A DNA stretch of 6,806 nt from Actinomycetota bacterium (GTDB lineage: Bacteria > Actinomycetota > Acidimicrobiia > IMCC26256), in assembly GCA_009702955.1 (NCBI GenBank), contig WLHA01000063.1, forward strand, positions 1 to 6,806, written 5' to 3'. The notes below the pieces were generated by a model, which did no database searches, was not told where the DNA came from, and worked only from the letters and a program-made list of their open reading frames with translations. The stretch's first letter is position 1. Every line of letters begins with the position of its first letter. Positions 1-5,124 of this stretch are shown in pieces. A program made the position numbers and the translations under genes.

Positions 1-317
1 GGCCCTGAGTTGATCAACACCTTCACGCCTTTATTAGTGCGCTCAAAACCATCAGCGATGCGAGTGACCGCCGAGGCTGCTGATGACGGAACCGATACCG
101 TCAAAGACTCTCGCTTGGATGCCGGGCTCGAGGCCTCTGGATTCTCTCCTCCAGATTTGGCCTGATCACTCACTCCATTCGCGGTGCAGGCAGCAAATAA
201 GGCGCAGCAAAGGAGAAATACGCCCAACCTGCGTGCTTGAACCCCTATTCGATTTGCCTCGGCAGAGGGGCTTACCCCTGGATTCTCGAGCTTTTTCGGC
301 TGTGGGGAGCACCTCAT
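1..317 (-). CDS. ModA-like substrate-binding lipoprotein of an ABC transporter (5' part only)
   Basis: This is the first 105 codons of a gene that runs off the left edge. Seen in the sequence: ATG at 317, a basic stretch (residues 28-30, ARR), a hydrophobic core (31-43) and a lipobox-like FAAC with the lipidated cysteine at residue 44, then a Ser/Ala/Glu-rich spacer, then a mature domain starting LTVSVPSSAASAVTRIADGF and continuing to an N-S-G. That opening (a beta strand, a Ser-rich ligand loop, a helix, then VKVLINSG) is the pattern of molybdate/tungstate-binding ModA proteins. It would capture an oxyanion outside the membrane and pass it to ModB/ModC, which would lie beyond the edge if present. 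No Shine-Dalgarno is visible; TACTCT lies 8 bases upstream of the ATG, so leaderless transcription is possible. The N-terminal region before the signal core is long (about 30 residues), and there is no other in-frame ATG or GTG. Other solute-binding lipoproteins remain possible because most of the domain is missing. Confidence 0.68.
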   Translation of the reverse strand, partial: MRCSPQPKKLENPGVSPSAEANRIGVQARRLGVFLLCCALFAACTANGVSDQAKSGGENPEASSPASKRESLTVSVPSSAASAVTRIADGFERTNKGVKVLINSG

Positions 318-370
318 GAGTCTTGAGAGTACCCGCGTTAAAGAAATCTGAGACACGCGCCGATACGAAA

Positions 371-416
371 CCCGTCGGGAAGTCCAGAGCGGATTTCCCC
401 TAGAGAACGGGGGAAG
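371..416 (+). promoter_or_regulatory. Foldable 5' leader of the CAP-domain gene covering its ribosome binding site
   Basis: Bases 377-385 pair with 391-399 in a 9-bp stem (one G-U) around the loop AGAGC. Bases 371-375 (CCCGT) can pair with 407-411 (ACGGG), enclosing that stem. Alternatively TCCCC (396-400) pairs with GGGGA (410-414), which would break the large stem and hide the purine-rich ribosome binding site GGGGGAAG (409-416). The start codon is at 421. That two folds compete for the ribosome binding site is seen in the sequence; that this regulates translation is inference. It does not match a riboswitch class I recognise. Confidence 0.35.
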
Positions 417-420
417 AGTT

Positions 421-1104
421 ATGAGAGTCACAAAGGCCGCAAGAAGCCTCATCGCAACTTCAGTGCTTTTGCTCGCCTCTCTCGGCTTCCTCCCGAGCAT
501 CTCCTCGATCTCAACTGCCGGCGCCGCAGACTCCGCAGCAGCCTCGCAGCTCATTTCACTCACCAACTCACTGCGCGCTAGCCGCGGACTCCCCGCCCTT
601 CAGTCAAATGGCACACTCACGGCTAAGGCCGAGGCATGGGCACAGCACATGGCTGATACCGGCGTCCTTTCACACTCAGTGCTCACTGACGGTGCACCGG
701 GAGAATGGACACACCTCGGAGAGAATGTTGGTCGAGGCGGAGATGTCAACGGCATCCACAACGCTTTTGTCGCATCTGCCTCTCACCTCAAGAATCTCGT
801 AGATCCGGGGTTCCGGTACGTGGGAATCGGAGTAGTGAGTATCAACGGAGGCATCTACGTCTCTGAGGTATTCATGCAGACCGACTCTCAGCCCGCTGTG
901 AGCCCACAGGCTCCATCGACCGGAGCCCCAGCACCGCAACAAAGGTCAGCGCGACCTGTCGCATCAGCACCTCGCTCTGGAGGATCCACCTCTAACGCCT
1001 CGGGCCGATCGACAGCAACGCCAGCACCTGTAGTGGTAACGCCGCCACCTGCCCCCGAGCAGTTGACGGTAGTTCTAGAGCGCCTTCGGGCACTCGACGG
1101 GTAG
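421..1104 (+). CDS. Secreted CAP-domain (SCP/PR-1-like) protein
   Basis: A 227-residue protein with a Sec signal peptide: RVTKAAR, a hydrophobic core at about 9-28 and a probable cleavage after AGA or AGAA (residues 33-36). Residues 42-154 form a CAP domain: LISLTNSLRASRGLPAL, AEAWAQHMADTGVLSHS with His85, HLGENV with Glu101, ASHLKNLVDPGFRYVGIGV with His122, and YVSEVF. His85, Glu101 and His122 match conserved positions of the CAP cleft; the Trp and second Glu found between the latter two in eukaryotic members are absent, as is common in bacterial YkwD-type proteins. The tail (155-215) is rich in Pro, Ser, Ala and Thr, like a wall-spanning linker, and ends in a short charged segment. Bacterial CAP proteins are exported, with functions mostly unknown. 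The ATG at 421 follows GGGGGAAG with 4 bases between. It stands alone, divergent from the ModA-like gene and convergent with the minus-strand genes. Confidence 0.85.
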   Translation: MRVTKAARSLIATSVLLLASLGFLPSISSISTAGAADSAAASQLISLTNSLRASRGLPALQSNGTLTAKAEAWAQHMADTGVLSHSVLTDGAPGEWTHLGENVGRGGDVNGIHNAFVASASHLKNLVDPGFRYVGIGVVSINGGIYVSEVFMQTDSQPAVSPQAPSTGAPAPQQRSARPVASAPRSGGSTSNASGRSTATPAPVVVTPPPAPEQLTVVLERLRALDG

Positions 1105-1125
1105 ATGCATCCAGCATCCGCCCGG

Positions 1126-1170
1126 AGTAATACCAGTCAGACGAATACCAGTCATACGAATACCAGTAAG
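1126..1170 (+). repeat. Three tandem copies of a 15-bp repeat downstream of the CAP gene
   Basis: Units lie at 1126-1140, 1141-1155 and 1156-1170 and share the core AATACCAGT with a 15-base period. They begin 21 bases after the CAP stop codon in the convergent intergenic region. The same period would let the array sit in a reading frame, but no credible gene covers it on either strand. Function unknown. Confidence 0.75.
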
Positions 1171-1208
1171 GCCTGAGAAGGCAGAACCTCTGTAAGACGG
1201 ATGACAGT

Positions 1209-1230
1209 GCCGCTGGTGCCCGCCGGCGGC
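1209..1230. terminator. GC-rich hairpin between convergent genes
   Basis: Bases 1209-1216 pair with 1223-1230 in an 8-bp stem (one G-U) around a 6-base loop. It lies between the CAP stop (1104) and the stop of the 29-residue peptide on the other strand (1246), where a bidirectional terminator is expected. No T-run follows on either strand, so it is at best a weak or factor-dependent terminator. The rest of 1105-1245 holds only the 15-bp repeats and a short GATGC/GCATC inverted repeat at 1104-1118. Confidence 0.35.
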
Positions 1231-1245
1231 GTTGTCGCGTCTGCG

Positions 1246-1335
1246 CTATCCGACGTGCAGTACGAACTGCGCTACAGCCGCCAAAAGGATTGAACCCATA
1301 AGTAGGCCGAGCGTGATGACCGTTCCTTTTCTCAT
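1246..1335 (-). CDS. Small single-pass membrane peptide, 29 residues, coupled to the SAM hydrolase gene
   Basis: An ATG at 1335 overlaps the stop codon of the preceding gene (ATGA at 1335-1332) and opens a 29-codon frame ending in TAG. The product starts MRKGTVITLG, continues as LLMGSILLAAVAQFVL and ends HVG. Two basic residues at the N-terminus followed by about 20 uninterrupted apolar residues are what a single membrane helix with a short exposed tail looks like, probably N-terminus inside. The exact 4-base overlap with the upstream frame suggests translational coupling to the SAM hydrolase gene. I do not recognise the family. It could be a chance frame, but the overlap, the start codon and the clean transmembrane composition together argue for a real gene. 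Confidence 0.55.
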   Translation of the reverse strand: MRKGTVITLGLLMGSILLAAVAQFVLHVG

Positions 1336-2243
1336 TCAAATTCTCCTGGTGGACGGGTAATGCTGACCTCGGTGACGACTGGTTCTTTAACGGTTCTTGC
1401 TCCGGCCCCCACAACACTCGCAGGCGGCGTTGAGATTCGAACCTCTGTCCCGATCCGTAGATCATGCTCGGCCGCAGCAGAGCGCCGGTCAAGCACTAAC
1501 GAGCAGAGTCCGTAGGAGTCAACAACTAATGCAAACTCTGATGGCTTGGCATCTGCATATGTGTGGACCCAGCGAAGCATCCCGGCATTGTCGCGAATCT
1601 TTACCTCAATCTGATCGCCCACTACGAGGCCGCGCTCCGCGAGCGACTCCGGCCCGATGTTGAGCTGAGCGTTACCGAAGGAATCAATCCACCAGATCTC
1701 GCAGCGAATCTCGTCGCCGTCAGTATCTGCAATCGGAAGCATCCCAGGGGTAAGCGATGCAGGGTCGATGCTCTCGCCTAAGTCACCGAGAGCAACTCCA
1801 GAGGCAATAAAGCCTGCAGCTGGAGCGAATACATCTCGCCCGGAGAATGTTGGTCCAGCAGACTCAAGCAGGTAATCAGGGTTTGTAATTGAGACTGCAC
1901 TTAGCGCGCCACCAAGAATCGCGACAGTGGGTGCGAGGATGCCGTTATCAGGGCCGATCAAAATGCAGCTCTCTGTCTGAACTGCAATTGCTCTGCGATC
2001 CGTGCCTACGCCTGGGTCTACAACCGCGAGAATAATTCCGACCGGCAGATACTGAGCAGCGCGCACGAGAGTGAGAGCACCGGCGCGAACATCATGAGCA
2101 GGAATGTTGTGACTCACGTCGATGATCTGCAGATGCGGAGCGATCGAGAGGATCACGGATTTACAGACACCCACAAACTCGTCGGCGTATCCGTAGTCGG
2201 AGAGGAACGATACGAACTCAGGGCGAGGGGTCGCCGCCGGCAT
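1332..2243 (-). CDS. SAM hydroxide adenosyltransferase family protein (DUF62, SAM hydrolase/chlorinase-like)
   Basis: A 303-residue protein. Family enzymes cleave S-adenosylmethionine to adenosine and methionine using water or hydroxide; relatives use chloride or fluoride. Seen: FLSDYG (residues 13-18, Asp16), DVSHNIPAHDVRAGA (42-56), VVDPGVGTDRRAI (74-86, Asp76 and Arg83), GPDNGIL (97-103), PTFSGRDVFAP (131-141) and IDSFGNAQLN (186-195), with a beta-rich C-terminal domain to about residue 272. In hydrolases of this family the Asp-Arg-His triad takes its His from TFHGRD; here that position is Ser134 (TCC), although the rest of the motif is intact. The spacing Asp76-Arg83 fits the triad. Activity may therefore be changed, or another residue may replace the His. 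The ATG at 2243 lies 5 bases after the HTH stop codon and has no strong ribosome binding site, so it is probably coupled. The chlorinase/fluorinase TFYS-type motif is absent. Confidence 0.88.
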   Translation of the reverse strand: MPAATPRPEFVSFLSDYGYADEFVGVCKSVILSIAPHLQIIDVSHNIPAHDVRAGALTLVRAAQYLPVGIILAVVDPGVGTDRRAIAVQTESCILIGPDNGILAPTVAILGGALSAVSITNPDYLLESAGPTFSGRDVFAPAAGFIASGVALGDLGESIDPASLTPGMLPIADTDGDEIRCEIWWIDSFGNAQLNIGPESLAERGLVVGDQIEVKIRDNAGMLRWVHTYADAKPSEFALVVDSYGLCSLVLDRRSAAAEHDLRIGTEVRISTPPASVVGAGARTVKEPVVTEVSITRPPGEFE

Positions 2244-2248
2244 GCCGC

Positions 2249-2440
2249 TTACTGCTGCGAGTAACGAGCGCCGAGGTAGGCGTCAACGTCAGATTCGCGC
2301 ACTCGGAATGACCTGCCAACGCGCACGGCCGCAAGGTCACCCGCTTTGATGATTCGATAAACAGTCATGGTCGAGACGCGCATGAGGTCTGCAACCTCCT
2401 GCACTGTAAGGAACCTTGATTTCGATAAGGGCTGTGACAC
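2249..2440 (-). CDS. Excisionase-type (HTH_17) helix-turn-helix DNA-binding protein, Rv0500A-like
   Basis: A 63-residue protein that is nearly all one winged HTH of the MerR/excisionase type: FLTVQEVADLMRVSTMTVYR (residues 10-29) holds the two helices, then IIKAGDLAAVRVGRSFRV gives the wing, and DVDAYL the last helix. It closely resembles the small HTH protein encoded next to proC in mycobacteria (Rv0500A), and proC lies two genes upstream here. I chose GTG at 2440 because GGAGG (2452-2456 on the minus strand) precedes it by 11 bases, known homologues begin close to RFLTV, and a promoter-like pair lies at 2473-2502. An in-frame ATG at 2521 would add 27 residues without homology and has no ribosome binding site. 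In mycobacteria a short, very basic AURKAIP1/COX24-type peptide follows; I found none here, and the SAM hydrolase gene takes that place. Target sites are unknown. Confidence 0.82.
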   Translation of the reverse strand: MSQPLSKSRFLTVQEVADLMRVSTMTVYRIIKAGDLAAVRVGRSFRVRESDVDAYLGARYSQQ

Positions 2441-2472
2441 GATTAGTAAGACCTCCACTCCGGTGGATTGGG

Positions 2473-2502
2473 AGTGTAGGGGTATGGGGCCGCTGATGTC
2501 GA
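2473..2502 (-). promoter_or_regulatory. Candidate promoter of the HTH-SAM hydrolase-peptide group
   Basis: On the minus strand TCGACA (2502-2497) is followed after 18 bases by TACACT (2478-2473), close to the housekeeping -35 and -10 patterns (5 of 6 and 4 of 6 matches to TTGACA and TATAAT). A start of transcription near 2466 would give a leader of about 26 bases carrying GGAGG and the GTG at 2440. It lies downstream of the alternative ATG at 2521 and so supports the shorter HTH protein. Matches of this quality also arise by chance. Confidence 0.35.
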
Positions 2503-2627
2503 ACGTGGGGCATGTTGCCAATGTCCGACTCTGAGATCTGAGGGAGACTCGAGATCAGAGCCCGGCCCACCACACCTCAGTCTTGGTTGCGCATCTTTGT
2601 TGGTCTGGCCTCAGCCCGTCTGGCTTG

Positions 2628-2646
2628 ACCGATCACGAGGATCGGC
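2628..2646 (-). terminator. Hairpin after the phosphatase-like gene
   Basis: Bases 2628-2634 pair with 2640-2646 (six Watson-Crick pairs and one G-U on the minus-strand RNA) around a 5-base loop, 13 bases after the stop codon of the phosphatase-like gene (2660-2662). There is no T-run, so it is a weak intrinsic terminator at most. The remainder of the 219-bp gap 2441-2659 shows only the candidate promoter and an imperfect inverted repeat (CTCTGA 2529-2534 with TCAGAG 2555-2560). Confidence 0.3.
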
Positions 2647-2659
2647 TCCGGACTCAGCC

Positions 2660-3556
2660 TTACTCATAGCCGAGAGCGCTGAGAACCCGGTAGTTATGAG
2701 GCAGCTGCTGCTCTTGAACTGGGACGATGGTGACCGGAAGGCCCCTAGCTGCGGCTACTCCAAGGGCAACGGCATCGAGATCAGCGAAGGCCACCACCTC
2801 ACACCCGTACTCAATCGCAGTTCCGGCAAAGCCCCTGTCAGCCACCACTAAATCTGGGGGCTCGCTTACGGAGAAGAGGAGATCCGCTGCCCGCAGCGCA
2901 GTATCAGCAATCAGATCACCCCCATCGGCGATCATCGCAACTCCATTTTGCCAGAGAAGGCGAGCACGGGGACGCCCACCAGCCGAGAAGGTTGTGTTCT
3001 CTATCCCTCCTGATCCTGGGCCTCCAGATTCTGGGCTTCCATATCCTGGGGCGCCATATTCTCGGGCGTCAAAATCGAGATCCCCAAAAATCTCAGCGCC
3101 CTCCGAGGCGGCTAGGCGTGCAAGGTCCGCGTATAGCGGGAGGAGTGATGCAGGCCGACCAGTGGCAAATGCAATGACCCCGCCGCGACGTGCCACGTCG
3201 AGGATACGCACTACTCCAGCCCGCATCCCTGCAATCGTGCAGTTCGGGTCTGTCCATGCGGAGGCATCACGCGCTCTCCAGCCCCAGATGTGTCGAGCGG
3301 TTGCCTCAACTACGCCATCTGTTAGGTCGCTAAATCTCTCCATGCCAAGAAGCGCTTCGGGAGTGCCGGCTACGACTCTGCGCATGAATGACTGTGTCTC
3401 AGCAAAACCAAATAGATCGTGGCGCCCGGCTAGATGCGCACGCAGTATCTCTTCGTCACCGCTTCTGCTCTTGGATCGCTCTGATTCGGCATGCGATGTT
3501 ATGGGGCGACCCTGCTGCTCGTGTCTATCTCCGAGGTGAGCTGGCCGCGAAGTCAC
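2660..3556 (-). CDS. Uncharacterised actinobacterial 'phosphatase'-annotated family protein
   Basis: A 298-residue protein. From memory of the family, homologues in Streptomyces and other actinobacteria are labelled phosphatase, but I know of no biochemical proof. Shared features: EEILRAHLAG (35-44), an IAFATGRPASLLPLYADLA segment (128-146) like the ATGHPxGLL of homologues, a LLWQNGVAMIADGGDL stretch (200-215), PPDLVVADRGFAGTA (233-247), VVAFADLDAVALG (254-266) and a C-terminal LPHNYRVLSALGYE. The HTHS motif that I recall after the GG segment in relatives is absent (LIADTALRA instead), so catalysis is uncertain. Residues 164-183 are four pentapeptide repeats rich in Gly/Pro, probably a flexible insert written by a 15-bp tandem DNA repeat. 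The GTG start overlaps the proC stop by 4 bases (GTGA), so translation is probably coupled to proC. The first 34 residues look unstructured and there is no other in-frame ATG or GTG before the conserved part. No signal peptide or membrane segment. Confidence 0.6.
   Translation of the reverse strand: MTSRPAHLGDRHEQQGRPITSHAESERSKSRSGDEEILRAHLAGRHDLFGFAETQSFMRRVVAGTPEALLGMERFSDLTDGVVEATARHIWGWRARDASAWTDPNCTIAGMRAGVVRILDVARRGGVIAFATGRPASLLPLYADLARLAASEGAEIFGDLDFDAREYGAPGYGSPESGGPGSGGIENTTFSAGGRPRARLLWQNGVAMIADGGDLIADTALRAADLLFSVSEPPDLVVADRGFAGTAIEYGCEVVAFADLDAVALGVAAARGLPVTIVPVQEQQLPHNYRVLSALGYE
3009..3068 (-). repeat. Four tandem 15-bp repeats inside the phosphatase-like gene
   Basis: Units at 3009-3023, 3024-3038, 3039-3053 and 3054-3068 follow the plus-strand pattern CC(A/T)(T/G)AT(C/T)CT(G/C)GG(C/G)(C/T/G)(T/G). 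On the coding strand they encode AREYG, APGYG, SPESG and GPGSG (residues 164-183). The period is a multiple of three, so gain or loss of units keeps the frame. The insert separates two parts of the conserved domain. Confidence 0.85.
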
Positions 3557-4359
3557 TCTCGATGCCCTAACTCAATTGAGCGCAGCCTGGCTTTAGTAAC
3601 TGCATCCGTAATTGCCGCTCGGAGGCCATGCTCCTCGAGGGCGCGTATCCCTTCAGCGGTGGTGCCTCCGGGTGAGGTGACCTGCGCTCGTAACTCAATC
3701 GGTCCTTCGCTGCTAGCCATGAGCAACTCAATGGAGCCTGCAACTGTCTGCTCGACAAGTCGCTCGACTAATTCGCGCGGGAGTCCATTCTGAATACCCG
3801 CATCAACAAGAGCCTCAATAACAAGGAAAATATAGGCTGGACCAGATCCCGATAGCCCGGTTACCGCATCAATTAAGTCCTCTGTTACTCGCTCAACAAT
3901 GCCTACGTAACCAAGAACCTGCTCCGCCATCTCAGCATCTGACTCGGTCGCGAGGCTGCTCAAGACAATCGCTGTTGCGCCGCGACCAACCAAAGCCGGA
4001 GTATTGGGCATGGCTCGAATTACTGCGCGTCCAGGAACTAGGGACTCAAGATCGGCAATCGTGATCCCTGCTGCAATCGAGAGTATGCACGCGCTCGTCA
4101 AAATTGAGTCTCGAGCTCCCTCTAGAACACTCGCAACATCATTGGGCTTAACGGCCACAATCACTAGGTCGGAACCCGCAACGATTGTTGATGCATCTGC
4201 GCCGACTTTTACCCCTGGCGCGTTCTTCTCAATCTCTTTGCATCGCTCTAGGTGCTGCTCCGCGATGCTGATGGCACTCGCTTCATAGCCGCCATTAAGA
4301 AGGCCCATGAGGAGTGCCTCCCCCATACGCCCGCCGCCAAGTATTGCAATGCGCTTCAT
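3553..4359 (-). CDS. proC: Pyrroline-5-carboxylate reductase
   Basis: A full-length, 268-residue enzyme that reduces 1-pyrroline-5-carboxylate to L-proline with NAD(P)H in the cytoplasm, the last step of proline synthesis. Seen in order: the Rossmann opening RIAILGGGRMGEAL (3-16), VAVKPNDV (69-76), IRAMPNTPALVGRGATAI (115-132), VTGLSGSGPAYIFLVIEALVDAG (167-189) and the signature region VTSPGGTTAEGIRAL (228-242). The nucleotide loop is GGGRMG rather than the more common GxGNMG, a mild change. The ATG at 4359 follows a weak GCAGG only 2 bases away. The gene ends in a GTGA overlap with the phosphatase-like gene. The 287-bp region in front is gene-free and holds the foldable island, so the proC mRNA could carry a structured leader if the promoter lies far upstream. 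Confidence 0.96.
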   Translation of the reverse strand: MKRIAILGGGRMGEALLMGLLNGGYEASAISIAEQHLERCKEIEKNAPGVKVGADASTIVAGSDLVIVAVKPNDVASVLEGARDSILTSACILSIAAGITIADLESLVPGRAVIRAMPNTPALVGRGATAIVLSSLATESDAEMAEQVLGYVGIVERVTEDLIDAVTGLSGSGPAYIFLVIEALVDAGIQNGLPRELVERLVEQTVAGSIELLMASSEGPIELRAQVTSPGGTTAEGIRALEEHGLRAAITDAVTKARLRSIELGHRE

Positions 4360-4446
4360 ACCTGCGAGGGTAACCGCGGCGCGGGAGAGTTTGCGGGAGG
4401 TTAGAGAACAAGTCGCGAAACAGCGAGCCGAGATCTAGCAATCAAG

Positions 4447-4621
4447 GCGACTCCATGTTGAGGAGCATCATGAAGCGGATGGTGACGCGGATCGGCCCGA
4501 GGGACCTTCGCCGTACCCCGCACTTCCCCGAACGGGGTGGGCTCCGTGCACCTCGGGCCGCACCGTCGTCGCAACCTCTCGGTCTCGACGTAGCGAAACT
4601 ATCCCGGCATTAAGCGCGCTA
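4447..4621. ncRNA. Candidate structured RNA: GC-rich multi-hairpin island between the ybjN-type gene and proC
   Basis: The gap 4360-4646 has no credible gene. Inside it, by hand count, 4481-4570 is about 74% GC, against about 27% for 4621-4650. Seen pairing: a perfect 10-bp stem 4493-4502/4551-4560, extended outward by 4478-4484/4561-4567 (7 bp, one G-U) across an 8-base bulge; inside it GCAC/GTGC (4520-4523/4546-4549) and CCCC/GGGG (4526-4529/4534-4537), with an alternative ACCCCG/CGGGGT (4515-4520/4533-4538); then a hairpin 4568-4571/4586-4589 with inner ACC/GGT; then TAGCG/CGCTA (4591-4595/4617-4621). A separate stem pairs 4410-4416 with 4447-4453. The strand is not determined: on the minus strand it would be a proC leader or an independent RNA; on the plus strand it would be antisense to nothing annotated. 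I do not recognise the class. Confidence 0.4.
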
Positions 4622-4646
4622 CAAGGGAAAATTTAGAATCCAAAAA

Positions 4647-5090
4647 TTAGGTTCGAGGGCCGTAAGCGATCTTTACAGCGGCCCCAAACCAGCGCTCGAC
4701 TACTTCGTATAGAACGCCGATGATTCGGTCAAGCTCGCCCACAGTTAGGTGCTCTAGGGCTAAACGCCCAGTTAGGTAGATATCCCCCTCTGGCCCCATC
4801 GAGAATCGTGTTCCGTAGAGATCATGGTTGCGTTGAAGTACCCAGATCGCTAACTCGGCCTTCCTCGCTTGGTCCTCTGGTGCTGGGAGGAAATAGAGCT
4901 CGTGGCGGAGAGTCCGCTGATGTAGGTCGAAATAAATCGTTGCCGCGTCGCGCCCGTCGCACCCGAAGCGCACATACCAACGACGCAGCTCGGCCTCGTA
5001 CTCAACGTGCTGAATTGCAGGTTCGTCATTTATCGGCCCAAAGAGATGAGCATCGATAAGAGCATGTGCCTCCTCGATCATGCGAAACAC
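4647..5090 (-). CDS. YbjN-domain protein, Rv0487-like, next to mshA
   Basis: A 147-residue cytoplasmic protein with no signal or membrane segment. Its second half, including LQRNHDLYGTRFSMGPEGDIY (residues about 86-106), LTGRLALEHLTVGELDRIIGV and the following VLYEVVERWF, closely follows the C-terminal part of mycobacterial Rv0487, which also sits directly after mshA. YbjN/type III chaperone-like proteins have no settled function here; the fixed linkage suggests a role tied to MshA, as inference only. The first half (YEAELRRWYVRF, then FDLHQRTLRHELYFLPAP) fits the beta strands of that fold. GTG at 5090 is the longest start, since an in-frame TGA lies just upstream; ATG at 5081, with GAGAG 8 bases before it, is equally plausible and gives a protein 3 residues shorter. 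The gap to mshA is 34 bases, so co-transcription is likely. Confidence 0.75.
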   Translation of the reverse strand: MFRMIEEAHALIDAHLFGPINDEPAIQHVEYEAELRRWYVRFGCDGRDAATIYFDLHQRTLRHELYFLPAPEDQARKAELAIWVLQRNHDLYGTRFSMGPEGDIYLTGRLALEHLTVGELDRIIGVLYEVVERWFGAAVKIAYGPRT

Positions 5091-5124
5091 TCTCGCTCAT
5101 CGAAGGCCTGCGTACGAATCTGTT

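Noticed and set aside
83..319. A 78-codon plus-strand frame at the left end
   Set aside because: The minus strand here encodes a signal peptide, lipobox and ModA-like domain; the plus frame has no recognisable features.
371..420. Cyclic di-AMP (ydaO-type) riboswitch in front of the CAP gene
   Set aside because: Such riboswitches often precede actinobacterial wall-enzyme genes, and CAGAGCGG is shared, but the element here is too short and the other conserved blocks are missing.
992..1492. A 166-codon minus-strand frame with repeated Tyr/Trp/Ser segments
   Set aside because: It overlaps the ends of both the CAP gene and the SAM hydrolase gene in other frames; the repeated residues are only the translation of the 15-bp repeats at 1126-1170.
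2727..3539. A 270-codon open frame on the plus strand opposite the phosphatase-like gene
   Set aside because: It is antisense to a gene with clear family motifs and coupled start, has a Ser/Arg/Ala-rich composition without domain signals, and is explained by codon bias of the minus-strand gene.
4530..4548. T-box-like wording on the plus strand (GAACGGGGTGG then CTCCGTG)
   Set aside because: The canonical GGTGGNACCGCG is interrupted by an extra base, there is no plus-strand gene downstream to regulate, and GAAC is simply the loop and GGGG the 3' arm of a short hairpin.
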